From assembly GCA_003996215.1 (NCBI GenBank), contig QJPP01001560.1:491001-555000 (forward strand): a stretch of DNA of 64,000 nucleotides, in the 5' to 3' direction. Source of the stretch: Jaltomata sinuosa. Its lineage: Eukaryota; Streptophyta; Magnoliopsida; Solanales; Solanaceae. Every line of letters begins with the position of its first letter. The first letter of the stretch is position 1. The notes below the pieces were generated by a model. That model was not told where the DNA came from, made no database searches, and worked only from the letters and a program-made list of their open reading frames with translations. A program made the position numbers and the translations under genes. Shown here in pieces: positions 24,878 through 36,579 of the stretch.

Positions 24878-25916
24878 GGGTTACACTTTTAGGAAAACCC
24901 AATCGTCTACTTCAATTCCAACTCTCTTCTTCTCACATTTGCATACGGTTTCTGTCGTCTCTGAGCGGTCTTCAACCTTTTCTGAATAAGCTGAACCTTC
25001 TCCATAGTATCATGAACCAAATCTGGACCAATCAAGGTTGCCTCAGCTACTTAAAACCAAATAATAGGAGATCTACATCTCTGACCATAAAGTGCCTCAT
25101 ACGGAGCCATATGGATGCTAGAGTGAAAGTTGTTGTTGTATGCAAACTCGATAAGAGGTAAGTGATCATCCCAATTACCTTTGAAATAAATCACACAAGT
25201 CCTCAACATATCCTCCAAAGTTTTAATGATACGCTCTACCTGGCCATCTGTCTGAGGGTGAAAAGTTGTGCTAAGCTTCACCTGAGTACCAAGACCTCTC
25301 TGAAACGATCTCTAAAACTGAGAGCTAAAATGAGTACCCCTATCATAAATAATGGATTAAGGAACACCATACAATCCATCTATCTCCCGGATGTAGAGTC
25401 TGGAATAATCATTTGCTGAATCCGTGGTCTTAACAGCTAAGAAATGGGATGATTTAGTCATCCGATCGACAATCACCCAAATCAAATCATGTCGCCTTTG
25501 GGTACGAGGCAAACCTTTAATGAAGTCCATATTGATCGCTTCCCACTTTCAATTAGGAAGGTCAATATCCTGAATCATGCCACCCGGTCGCTAATGCTCC
25601 ACCTTCACTTGCTGAAAGTGGGGACACTCAGCACGAAACAAGCTATTTTCCTCTTCATACCATTCCACCAATAGACTTCCCATAGATCACAATATATCTT
25701 TGCACCAAGGTGAATGGAATATCTGGAACTATAAGCCTCAGCCAAAATCTATTGTCGCAACCCATTTACATATGGCACACATAATCGACCCTGATAGCGA
25801 AGCACACCATCTCCCCCTTGGGAGAAAACCTCAACTCTTTGTTGATGGACTGCACCCTTTAGCTGAAGCAAAATAGGATCACTGTCTTGCTTTGCCTTCA
25901 CTTCAGCTACCAAAGA
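24878..25916 (-). pseudogene. Element G integrase, zinc-binding and core
   Basis: Broken by stops. Recognisable are FHPQTDGQVERIIKTLEDML (with the catalytic Glu) and EFAYNNNFHSSIHMAPYEAL in the open stretch 25051-25281. The first part of the core and the zinc-binding region lie towards 25900 in several frames. Confidence 0.78.
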
Positions 25917-26554
25917 TTATTCGGAACAATTCTTGACAATAACACCTCCTTTAGTCGAGTTCATAAGGTGAACTCCCAACCGAGCTAGCCTATGAACTTC
26001 CTTAACTAGTTCCTTCTTCCCGTCTTCGACTGAAGACACACTACCCATAGACAATCTACTAAGGGCATTCGCCACAACATTGGCCTTACCTAGATGGTAA
26101 AGCACACTATGTCATAATCCTTAAGAAGATCAAGCCATCTTATTTTTCACATATTCAATTCCTTCTAAGTGAACACATATTGAAGACTCTTATGATCGGT
26201 GAACACTTCCACGTGCACCCCATACAGGTAATTTCTACAAATCTTCAAAGCAAAGACCACGACTGCTAACTCAAGATCATGCGTAGGGAAGTTCTTCTCA
26301 TGAGTCTTAAGCTGCCTAGAGGCATAAGCAATCACTTTACCTAGTTTCATCAAAACACAACACAAACCAATCCTAGAAGCATCACAATACACAACAAAGT
26401 CATCTAGGCCCTCGGGTAGAGCAAACACTGGAGCTATGGTCAATCTAGTCTTCAATTCTTGAAAGTTCTTCTCACACAAATCAGACCACTTAAATTTTAC
26501 CTTTTTCTGAGTTAATCGAGTCAAAGGGGAAGAAATAGAAGAAAACCCTTCCAT
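25917..26554 (-). pseudogene. Element G RNase H
   Basis: FVVYCDASRIGLCCVLM, LELAVVVFALKI and VFTDHKSLQYVFT in 26165-26554, then LGKANVVANALSR in 25917-26105. The last catalytic Asp of the usual VVADALSR is Asn here. One frameshift and a stop separate the two parts. Confidence 0.84.
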
Positions 26555-27457
26555 AAACCTCCTATATTAACCGGCCAAACCCAAAAAGCTTCTAATATCA
26601 GACGAGAAAGTGGGTCTAGGATAGTTCTTTACTGCCTCTATCTTTTGAGAATCAACTCGAATACCATCCCTAGTTACAATATGACCTAGAAAAGTAACAT
26701 ACTGCATCTAAAACTCGCACTTGCTAAACTTAGCAAATAAGTATTGATCCTTGAGAGTTTGCAACACCACTCTCAAATGGTCTGCATGCTCCTCTTCATT
26801 CCGAGAATATATAAGGATATCATCAATGAACACAATCAGAAACATATCAAAATACTGCTTGAACACACAGTTCATCAAATATATAAAAGCTACAAGAGCA
26901 TTCGTTAGACTAAAAGACATTACAACAAATTCATAATGACCATACCGAGTCCTGAAGGTTGTCTTCAGAATATCACACTCTCTAACACGAAGCTGATGAT
27001 AACCGGATCTAAGGTCAATTTTGGAGAAGAAACTAGCACCCTGAAGCTGATCGAACATGTCATAAATCCTAGGGCTGGGATACTTATTCTTTATTGTGTC
27101 CTTGTTCAACTGGCGGTAGTCAATACACATCCTAAGGGAACCATATTTCTTTCAATCAAACAAAACCGGGGCACCCTATGGAGAAATTCGAGGCCTGATG
27201 AAACCCTTATCAAGAAGATCCTTCAACTCCTTAAGTTCCACGGGGGCCATCCTATAGGAAGGAATAGATATAGGATTCAGATTTGGGAGAAGATCTATCC
27301 CAAAGTTGATCTGCCGCTCGGGAGGGACTCCGAGAAAATCCTCGAGAAAAACTTTTTGGAACTCATTCAAAACAGGAATAGACTGAAGGGATGAGGCCTT
27401 GGACTCCGTGTCCATAACCCAAACCATGTGATAAACATAAACCTTAGAAATCATCAT
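26555..27457 (-). pseudogene. Element G reverse transcriptase
   Basis: The linker GVPPERQINFGIDLLPN leads into RT. MCIDYRQLNKDTIKNKYPSP, FFSKIDLRSGYHQLRV and VFIDDILIYSRNEEEH keep the catalytic aspartates, so this is the RT with the most intact active site in the window. Just upstream a stop replaces the Trp of the usual SPWGAP, and a second break lies near 27150. Confidence 0.87.
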
Positions 27458-27514
27458 CCTACCCTTAAGATAAGATATGAAGCAACCTCTCGAGGAAGGG
27501 GTACTACCTTGCCA

Positions 27515-27907
27515 CTATAAGATAGGTTCATTTGGAAACTTGAAACTGACAACCCGAGTACGACAATCAACAGAAGCATAACAAGCATGCAACCAATACA
27601 TACCAAGAATAACATCAAAATCTATCATCTCCAACTCTACTAAATCCGCTGAAGTGACTCTATGAAGGACCAAGATAAGGCAATTTTGGAAGATCCTTTT
27701 GGCTAGGACCGACTCACCAACATGAGTAGAAACACAAAAGGGTTGTAACAGTAATTCAGGACATATTTTGAATTTGCTTGCTATATAAGGGGTCACAAAA
27801 GGTAAGGAGGCACCGAGATCCAACAAAGCATACACATCAAAAGAGAAGACTTTCAATATACCAGTAACAACATCTGGGGAACCCTCCTGGTCCTGACGAC
27901 ATGACAT
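27515..27907 (-). pseudogene. Element G retropepsin (protease)
   Basis: ALLDLGASLPFVTPYIA is the active-site region, with DLG in place of the usual DPG, DSG or DTG. IDFDVILGMYWLHA is the C-terminal signature, with Tyr for the usual Asp of GMDWL. Open for 130 codons and preceded directly by gag. Confidence 0.82.
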
Positions 27908-29021
27908 AGAATAAAGGCAGTTCTGGCGCTGACCACCAGAACTAGAAGTTGTGCCCTGCTGGGTTGGTCAACCTCTTGGGGCTGCTAGAGCAGACTGGGT
28001 CTTACCTCCCTGTCCCTTCCTAGCGGAAGGGCAATCTTTAATATGATGCCTAATCTGACCACAACTAAAACAACCCTCTCTACCAGCCAAACACTAACTG
28101 GGGTGATTCTTCCCACGCTTGGCATAAATTAGAAAAAAAGGCCCCTTTGTACCACTACTTTGAGAATAAGAGCCTGCACCTCTACTAGACTGATCATTAT
28201 GGGGCCTGTAGGCCTGAGAAGAAGTATTGGCCGAAGAATGCATGGGTCCTGATGACTTATTCTGAAAGGAAGAGCATTGTCCACCTCCGGACCTATGATA
28301 GCTGAATCCAAAACCCTCAGATCTAGCTCTTAGGCTTTCTCTAGCCATCTCTTTAAGCTTGTCTCCCTCGATCTGGTGTGCATGGTTCATAATCCTCGAA
28401 ATGTTCATATCACGCAACAACATCGCACACCTACACTCTTTCTTCACCATATAATAAACCCTATAGATATACTTGCTCATCTGATCATGCGAGTCTGCTA
28501 CCATGTAGGGGGCATACCTAGACAACCGAGTGAACTTTAAGTTGTACTCTTGCACTGACATTGACCCATGTCTCATGTTCACAAAATCCTCAGCCTTCAC
28601 TTGCCCTCTCAAAACACTCCCAAGTCATAGGGGCCACGTCCCTAGTTCTAGCTTTCTTCCATTGAGTGAACCAGATATAAGCTACATCTTTGAATTGATT
28701 GGATACAAGCTCCACACAATCAACACTAACCACTTGCATAACATCAAATACCTTCTTCACTTAATCAATAAAGTTAAGTGGGTCCTCACTCACTTTCGAA
28801 CCCCAGAACGCAGGTGGGTTCATACGGATAAAGTCACAAATTCAGGCCGCTACCTTACCTTGAGGGTGGACGGGGGCAGAAGCCTGTTGATTGGCCTGAG
28901 AGGCCAAGGTCTGGGCTAGCAAATGGATGGAATCCCTGAACTCCTCATTCGTGACCTCGGGGTCTGGAATTGGATGAGCAGGATTCCGAGCGGCTCGATG
29001 AGGCATAGCACATCGAGGCAT
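27908..29021 (-). pseudogene. Element G gag
   Basis: Start ATG at 29021 (MPRCAMPHRAARNPAHPIPD). The capsid part has several stops; the best open piece is 28094-28612 (GSMSVQEYNLKFTRLSRYAP). The zinc knuckle at about 28030-28072 reads CFSCGQIRHHIKDC, with Arg in place of the conserved Gly. Gag forms the particle and binds RNA. Confidence 0.84.
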
Positions 29022-29213
29022 AATCTGAAATGTAAAAGGTAAGGATTAGAAGGACATTAGTGTTAAGCTTTATCGCACGATATGATCATGAAAGAAGTAA
29101 AATTTTCCTAAGACACCTCATAACTTCCCTCTCATATGTATGGCGCGCTTCACATATATAAAAGAGACTCTACTCAATGCGGCTTTCAGACATCCTAGGA
29201 CTCTTAAACCTGA

Positions 29214-29226
29214 GGCTTTAATACAA
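29214..29226 (-). promoter_or_regulatory. Element G primer-binding site, degraded
   Basis: On the coding strand TTGTATTAAAGCC, a decayed form of TGGTATCAGAGCC, lies directly after the 5' LTR end. The same place in H reads TGGAATGAGAGCC. Confidence 0.6.
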
Positions 29227-30166
29227 AGTTTTTCATGCTCCGAGGCTACCCCCTAGGCATAACATGGGATCCGAGACACAAGTGTCCCAGATTAACCTTT
29301 GGTTATAGCATACTCAAGCATAACAAAAGGTAAGAAGAACCATAATAAAAGATAATAGGAATCCATAACAGAATATCATAAAGTCTACAAGAACCCAAAT
29401 TTGGAAAATACAACCAACTATGTATGAACTCTCTAAATATTAAAGTACGAGTTGATGGGACAAAACCCCAACTAACTCAGAAATCCAACGTAATGGACAT
29501 AAGGAATATAACTCATAACTCCGGCCCTTGCAGGATGGGGACTCACCAATCGGGTAAGCTGAACAGCTGGCAATGACTAGCCACGGGCCTGAGGAATAGA
29601 GCTGGAATCTGCATCATCAAGAGGATGCAGCGCAAGATATGCATCAGTACTATGGAATATACTGAGTATATGAGACATACATGAACATTATGAACACATG
29701 CTAAGTATGCGTTAATAATCAAAATCATGCTTTAAAGGTAAAACTGGATGCAAATGTCTCTATAAACCACCATAAGCTAAAAACATGATCATAAACAAAG
29801 AGTTTAAAAACTAAATAGGAGTCAAATACATTTTTAAAGCATAAATTATTTCTAAGGGAGGTTCTCTAACCGACATAGACCATGTAAGCTACATGGAATC
29901 TGATGTATACGCCCTATGGAGAGGACCCAGTATACCTTGCCAGGGCATAAAGGCATGACTGTGGCATGATCACTAAATCTGATGCCCAACAGAGGGGACT
30001 TATAAACCTATGGGGGCACGTAATTTTGTGACTAAGGTTACTCTCACCCTGTCCAACTTGATGCTAAATACTACTCCCACAATATACATATAACTCATAT
30101 AATACTGGGCATATTTGATGCAAACACTGATCATAACTGATGACATATATGATGTCAAACTATTTA
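29227..30166 (-). repeat. Element G 5' LTR, first ~1.16 kb missing
   Basis: The upper part aligns with 22691-23095 of the 3' LTR. The lower part has its counterpart at the end of H's LTR (CATGAAAAACA terminus). Similarity stops abruptly at 30166 after aactattt. Confidence 0.82.
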
Positions 30167-30694
30167 GTATTCCACTCTAGATTGAGGCTAGGAATAACTC
30201 AATTCGCTAGAAACCCCTATCTAAGAGTTAGAGCTAGAAATAGCCAACTATCCCAAGTTGGTTTGGTTGATTTTTGCTCACTCGTGGTGATTCGAGAGAA
30301 CACATGATATATATGCTTTATTTGTCAAGAGACGGTTAGGCACATCTTTAACAAAGACTACCCATGGGTTAATCGGGTGTAAGTTTTATGAATTGGATTC
30401 CCATTCCCAAGTCTCCCTTCTTGTCCTTGCTAGGCAAAAACAAGCTGAAAGCCATTGATCCATCTATCTTTTGATTATTTTTCCTTATCCCTAGTTTTTA
30501 GTCTAAAACCCCCTTTCGATATCATTTCTTTTGTTAATTGAACTTCAATAAGTTGCTTAGATTCTTTATTAGCTCGATTGCTATTACATTGTTCTCTTTG
30601 GGTTCGACCCCAATATCTGTTGGGAATTATAAATATGTTTTGCTTAACAATCGCCAATAACTTCATCTTTTGAGAGTACATTTAAGCGTTATCA
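30167..30694 (+). repeat. Athila-type LTR end, probably the right part of C's 3' LTR
   Basis: This stretch resembles the second half of D's LTR in order and wording (tagattgaggctaggaata; ggttcgaccccaat; ttttgcttaacaatcgcc) and ends GCGTTATCA. It has the orientation of C and begins exactly where G stops. I therefore assign it to C's broken LTR, with about 0.5 kb between the parts lost. Confidence 0.55.
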
Positions 30695-32044
30695 CCGATT
30701 GAGCGGCTCATTTAAATGTACCCCGCTGGGGTAATCTTTAGCATAATGGCCGACAATACCTCAATCATAGCAAGGCCCTAACTGCCTGAACTATCGAGAT
30801 GAACCAGCAAAACTTGTACGGCCACAACGGCCTGGTGCCCCAGAAACTGCACCCCTCGAAGACTGACCCTACTCAAACTAAGAACTACATGAAGTCTAAA
30901 GTGAAGCCTGAACTGGTCGACTGGACTGTCCCTGGTGCTTCTGTGGCTGATAAACTTGGCCCTACTAGCCTGAACCTCTACCACCTTGACGAGAACCACT
31001 ATAGCTACCCTAATGACGAGGCCTCTTATCTCTTGCCCCTGGATCATGATGGTGCAAGTCCTCCATAGTATGAACATAGTCTGCAATAGCCTGAAATGAT
31101 CGACCACTAGCAACTAATATCTCAGCTAGCTATCTAAGCTCTGTCCGCAATCCTTAAACAAATCTGCAAATCCTGTCTAGCTCGGTAGGAATGATCATAC
31201 CCCCAAATGAAGCAAGATGATGAAAGAGAGTCTCATACTAAGATATAGACATGGATCCCTATGAAAGCCTAGTGAACTGCTCCCTGCAACGCTCGCGATC
31301 ACTCTGAGGCAAGAACTTGGCGATGAAGGCCTCATAAAACTTTAACCAAGGCAACAGATGTGATGAAGATGGTTTGCAAGAAACTTGTTTCCTCTACCGT
31401 AACATCGCTGGACCCTCTAGCTGATAAGTAGTATATCTGACCCCGTGAGTCCCCAACAAACCTAAGTGATGCAATATATTCTCATAGGTAGTAATGAAAT
31501 CATGCAGATCCTGACCTGGTGTACCAGAGAATCTAGGCGGTGCAAATCTCAAAAATCTGCCCAATACCAGAGAATCTAGGCGAGGAGCAAGAGGTTGTGC
31601 TACAGCTAGAACTGCAATGACCTCGGCACAGGGAACTGCAGTAGCAGACTGTGCTCCTAAACTCTAAACACCCAGGGCTGCCCCCTGAGCAGATGCATGT
31701 GCTACCTCAGAAGGTCTCTCTCCAATCATACCAAAAAGTTATAGAAGTAAACCCCGAATGTCTGAAGACTGAGCTGGGGCTAACATAGAAGCGGGTGTTG
31801 AAGCTGGAACTGGAGCTGGTGAAACCTAGGCTTTCCTTGAGTCCACACACTGTTGCTCAGGGATAAACTCTGGCTTGTAATCATGCTCGGGCTCTATCTC
31901 AACTCTAGCAGCTCTAGCTTGTGCCTCTGCTCGAGCTAGACCTCTAGCTCTACCTCTGCGACCGCTCTAGCCCTTACCTGGAGTCAGAGGTGCAGGGGTC
32001 AAAGACTCTCCTCGGCGTGAAGCTGACGATCTCGTACAAACCAT
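30695..32044 (-). pseudogene. Element A gag
   Basis: Start ATG at 32044 (MVCTRSSASRRGESLTPAP). An Arg/Ala-rich N-terminus is followed by a capsid region with LPQSDRERCREQFTRLS at about 31260-31310. The nucleocapsid end near 30732-30773 has a decayed zinc knuckle (first Cys and His kept, second and last Cys changed). The gene is cut at 30695 by the LTR end of C. Many stops. Confidence 0.8.
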
Positions 32045-32241
32045 CTGCGGAAGAGTGAACAAGATCAAGTGTGATTCAAGAAACTTTCATGGATACTACG
32101 CACGAGATAGAAGCAAGAAAGGGTCTATGTTTCTAGGATGTTACTATAGCCTCCCAAAGATTGAGCACAGATGTCTCCGCCCTTATCCACAGGACTCTAC
32201 TAGCCATTGGCTCCTATATCGATGACACTGGTGAACCTAGA

Positions 32242-32253
32242 GCTCTGATACCA
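32242..32253 (-). promoter_or_regulatory. Element A primer-binding site
   Basis: On the coding strand TGGTATCAGAGC, complementary to initiator tRNA-Met, lies three bases from the 5' LTR end at 32257. Confidence 0.88.
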
Positions 32254-32256
32254 AGC

Positions 32257-35200
32257 TGTCACGACCTAATTTCTCAGTCATGATGGAACCTACGACCTCC
32301 AGTAGGCAAACCAATCCTCGTAGATCGGAATGGTTTAGAATGGGCTACTATCTAAAAATCAAACGGAAGAACAATAAGAAAATGCGGAAGCAAGGGCAAT
32401 AAGTAAAGAAAGTGAACAACAAGACTATATATAACATATATGCGGAAACTAAACAACCCCAAAAGACCTGGTATATCATAGTATAGAGACGGAACTATAT
32501 CAACGGAGTACAAAGATACAAAACAATATATACAAATGTCTCTAAATAGTAATAGAGTACATTATACAAAAGATAAACTAAAATCTAAGCTCTGGTCGCC
32601 AAGAGCTCACCCTCAGTCTGGAATGGTCTAAAAACTCCTCGCACGAGTCTCTACGAGCTAACGGCGATTGCCCATACTAGGATCTGTACCAGAAGATACA
32701 GAAGTGTAGTATGAGCACCAATTACAAAGCAATGGATACCCAGTAGGTGTCATAGGCCGACTGGGCACATATAAGATAAAAGAGCAGTAATAAGTAGAGT
32801 AGAAGCAAGTAGTCACATAAAGCGACGAATTAGTACACAGAAGCTAGCACGGAAGGAATACAAGAAGAAAATAACAACATAGCTAGCTACTAGATATATA
32901 TACATCACATACACAGGTGAAAGAAGGAAATAACACACCTGGGATCCTCCCAACAATAATATATAAGAAGTGATTTAGAAATAGGCGATATACAAGTAAC
33001 CTCAAGTGGAAAGATAAGGAAGAAGTAGAATAAAGGTATCCATGCTCGAAAACAAGATTTAATAACCAAACTAAGCATATTAATCTCAAGTCAAGAAGCT
33101 AACAACCGGCAGTCCAAGAACACTTTTATCAATATCCAACCTCATAAGCAACCATAAAAGGAATAAATATCGCGGAAGAGTAAGAATAAGTCTACCTACA
33201 GTTTCACGGCCAGCCATACAACCGAGAAACATAGTCAAGTGAAATGAAACCCTCCGGCCGCCCATACAATCGGAGAGTACACTCAGCAAATAGAAAACAA
33301 GGGTGAAATCTTACACAAATGGATGATATGACATGGTATGTTGAACTAAGTGTGATTGCAGGGTTGTATGTTACCCCCTCCGTTACCCGAAAGGTCCAAT
33401 GGAGGCAGGATCCATGGAAGGGATTCCCCCGAGTACCTCTACTCTGTCGTACACCCCCCTCCGGTCAACCTCGGCCCATAGAACTTGTTCCAAATTGATA
33501 GGGTCCATATAGGTCTACTCGTAAACCATATATTAAGTCTCAAACCTCGATATAACTGTCCGAAGTGCAACCATATCAAAACTAGTAACCAAAAACTCGA
33601 TAATGCATTCCTGGACGTCATCCAGGTCTAAATAAGTGAAATAAGTCTCAAAAACCTCCTTCAAGGGTGTCTGGCCATATCCGAATCTAAAATAGTAGTA
33701 AATTAAGTCCAGTTCTCAGCTTTACCGAGTCTAATACCATTTTAAATCAATACGAAGTCAAGTATAGCACTCAGCCCAGCCGAGTCTAGTAGAAGTAGGA
33801 AAACTGTGAGAAATTTATCTTTTAACTTTTCTTACCCCAAGAAGATCCATTTAAATAGTACCAAACCATTTTATGACCATTTTTACCAAAAATGGTCCCC
33901 CGAGGCCATGCAAGATTTAAAAAACCATATAAGGTAGGCTCGAAGTAAAAATCGTAGTAAAATCATGTAGGAAATCGTTTTTATGCATGATAATGGCATG
34001 TTCAATCACAATCAGTAGACAAACGGCTCACAAATAACTTATCGTCCCTGCACAGGAGCCAAACATTCTACAACACAGACAACTAGCTCTATAACAATAA
34101 TAAGAATGTTCAAAACTCACGGACATTCCCAAATAACCCACCATCTATGTTCCATATTCAATACAAGGCCACACAGGACCACGAGGGTGATAATAACACC
34201 TATAATAAATACTACAAACATCGGAGAAAGAAAACGAGTCGAACATAAAAAAGTGGTCAAAGTTTGTTGTACCAAGCTAAAAACACCACCCAAGGATTCC
34301 CATTAGTACAATTTTATCCTATATATGCAAAGTATAGAGAAGTTAAATCGTAACCTGCAAGTCATCCGATGACAAGCTTCTAGAACGATGACATCCAAGC
34401 CCGAACCGCTCTGAGATTTCCCGAAATGCAATTACACTATCAAGAATATAAACTACATATTAAAATGATACTAACGATACCCATATTGCTATATTAATAG
34501 TCGGGACAAAATTCGGGTCACCCGCAGGCCCCTGGGCCATGCAACCCGAGGCAAAAAATTAAAGCGTTTAAAATGACCACCATGATAATTAGAGTACATG
34601 CCCAGAAAATTGAAGAAATTGGGCATGAAAATTGAGCTAAAACAACCCTTACAAGTTAAAACATCAAAGAGGGAATTTTAAGAACGAAAAAACCAGAAAT
34701 TGGGCAAGAAACACTTACCACAACGAGAGAAAACATCAAGGAGGTGAGTTCCACGAACCCACGAAGATACAAGCCCAAGAAAAATAGAATCTATAAGTAA
34801 TTTCCAAGCTTTGAGAATTTACAACAATGGAGTTTTCAACAATTGGAGAAAAAGCAAGCTTGAGGAAGAAGAACTTACCAATTTATCGAGGGAGCAAGAG
34901 GTCTTGATGGATAATTGAATTCCCCAAGTTATGAACTGATTGGAGTACTTTGTAGAGAGTATTTTAGTGTTTTAGAGTATGGAGGAATGAACAAGATGGT
35001 TGGAAAAATGAATGGCCAAAGGTTAAATAGTTGTTGGCCGTTGGACAATGCGAACGCGAGCTACCATCGCCTAGGAGAAGGACAAAATAGAGGGGCGGGC
35101 TTCCATGCCTACGCATACGCAGCCAAGGCATCGCCTAGGCATCGCATAGGCAATGGCCGAGAAAACTAGGCGCTGGCCTTTCCCTTCACGTAGGCGGCCA

Positions 35201-35998
35201 GCCCATGTGTAGTCGAAGGCCAAGCCATGGGTGGCTAGCTTTGCCCTTTGCATAGGTGGCCAGGCCACGCGTAGTCGAAGGCCAAGCTGTGCCATGATAG
35301 CGACAACTTGCAAACAGCAAAGCCAACATAGAAATTTCTCCGATAGACCCTCGGGAACACATCGGGGGTCCCACAAAAGCAAATGAGCCAAGCTATTTGA
35401 CTAAAAATGACATTCTGGACTCAACAAAATTGATGAAAATCCCAATGGAGGTCGATAGAACAAAAAGTGTGCCCCACGCCCAAGAACTAACTTAGGACAA
35501 TTTTTGCAAAACAGAACACCAAGGCCTAAAACGAGTCTGGAAGCCTAGGGACCCAAACCAAAGGTTCCTCTAGCCCAAGGTAGACATTCTAGAGCTAACA
35601 GCGCTGTCAAAATTTCCATCAGAGGCCTTTATTTCTGAATGTTGACAAAAGTCAAACTTTAAAGTTCAACTTGGCTAGAAACACAAAAACCAAGACACAA
35701 CTAAACCGAAAGCTCCCAGAACCCAACTAAGGGTCCATCTAGGCCAAAATCTATGCTTTGGAGCTAACAGAACTATAAGAATTCAATTTTGAGCACGTTT
35801 ACCAAAAAAAGTTGACCGAAGTAAATGATATCCTAAGTTTAAGCTCTAAAATAGACAAACAGCCATAACAACCAAACAAACGTCCAGGGCACCAAACCAC
35901 CAATAACAGCAAGCCATAAATGACTTGGGGCCACTATATGAAAGATCTAACTGTATAAGAAAAGCATAAACACAAAGATGACCAGAAGGGTCATCACA
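32257..35998 (-). repeat. Element A 5' LTR
   Basis: 3742 bp. On the coding strand it runs from TGTGATGACCC (35998) to GTCGTGACA (32257). It holds an island of ggcc, cctagg and gtagtcgaaggcc words at 35040-35310 that is shorter in the other LTR. Open frames over the island are not conserved. Confidence 0.9.
35023..35029 (-). promoter_or_regulatory. TATA-like box in A 5' LTR
   Basis: TATTTAA on the coding strand lies directly after the word island. It is conserved at 4720-4726 in the other LTR. Confidence 0.4.
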
Positions 35999-36003
35999 TT
36001 TGT
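35999..36003. repeat. Right target-site duplication of element A
   Basis: The 5 bp tttgt follow the LTR terminus and lead directly into ccaaccttg of the tandem array. They match tctat at 1675-1679 at three of five positions. Confidence 0.6.
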
Positions 36004-36579
36004 CCAACCTTGACTGCATGTCACGTGTATTGACAAATATCAAAGGAACACTAATAATCCGTCAGAGTATGGAAAATAATGATATTAGGAGGTAATACTC
36101 GTATAATAATGTAACAAACCAAATTTCTTTATTGGTTCGTCCAACCTTGAATGTATGTCCTATAGAATAATTATCAAATGAACACCGATAATCCATCCAA
36201 GTATGGAATACATTGACATTAGGAGGTAATACTAATGTAGTAATGTAACAAAGTAACTTCTATTATTCATTCATCCAACCTTGAATGTATGTCTCATGTA
36301 ATAGTAGTCAAAAGAACACCGATAATCTCCGAGTATAGAATACATTGATATTGGGAGGTAATAATCATATAGTAATGTAACAAACTAACTTCTCCTATTG
36401 TTCCATCCTTGAATACATTGATATAAGGAGGTAATACTAATAGAGTAATGTAACAAACTAACTTCTGCTATTGGTCTATCCAACCTTAAATGTATGGCTC
36501 GTTAACTGATATAGTAGTGAAAGGAAAATTGACAATCCATCCGAGTATGGAATACATTGATATATAGAGGTAATACGGG
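36004..36579. repeat. Tandem array, right part
   Basis: This continues the array at 601-1679 after the element A insertion. About four units are present, one with an internal deletion near 36410. It ends at 36579 where the LTR of element E begins, so the same array was hit twice by related minus-strand elements. Confidence 0.88.

Larger units (their letters stand above)
22691..30166 (-). mobile_element. Element G: Ty3/gypsy chromovirus (TGTAACACC family)
   Basis: Minus-strand element with gag, protease, RT, RNase H, integrase and chromodomain in the usual order. The 3' LTR (22691-24257) lacks its last ~535 bp and the 5' LTR (29227-30166) lacks its first ~1160 bp. It is the same family as H, by LTR start TGTAACACCCC and the primer-site region. 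It sits between the two parts of an Athila-type LTR, so it probably inserted into element C's 3' LTR. Confidence 0.87.
6392..30694 (+). mobile_element. Element C: Athila-like element, 5' end lost
   Basis: C's own sequence is 6392-12513 and probably 30167-30694. It shows a PF20167-type ORF (8931-9671), a coiled and acidic ORF (9898-10344), a long untranslated 3' region, a GGGGGTGT polypurine tract and an LTR starting TGATAAGTGG at 12119. The LTR is broken at about 12513, where B begins; a segment ending GCGTTATCA at 30694 looks like its other end. No 5' LTR, primer site, gag or RT is visible. C probably inserted in A, after which a deletion removed its 5' end together with A's pol core. Confidence 0.65.
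1680..35998 (-). mobile_element. Element A: Ty3/gypsy chromovirus, hosts nested elements
   Basis: Minus-strand LTR element whose own sequence is 1680-6391 plus 30695-35998. On the coding strand its LTRs run from TGTGATGACCC to GGGTCGTGACA. The primer site, gag, part of integrase, chromodomain and polypurine region are present; protease, RT and RNase H are absent. The interior is filled by C, G and B. The LTR copies differ at about ten positions plus an indel in the first 65 bp, so A is old, consistent with being the outermost element. The lineage is most like Tekay/Del by its chromodomain and primer site. Confidence 0.88.

Noticed and set aside
30676..30721. 10-bp inverted repeat GTACATTTAA / TTAAATGTAC across the C/A junction
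   Set aside because: One arm is in C's LTR and the other in A's gag, so it is most likely a coincidence of the join.
30799..31068. 89-codon open frame on the plus strand
   Set aside because: Antisense to A's gag, which has clear homology on the minus strand.
35071..35391. 106-codon open frame with Cys-rich end in A 5' LTR
   Set aside because: Produced by the repeated word island, and absent from the 3' LTR.
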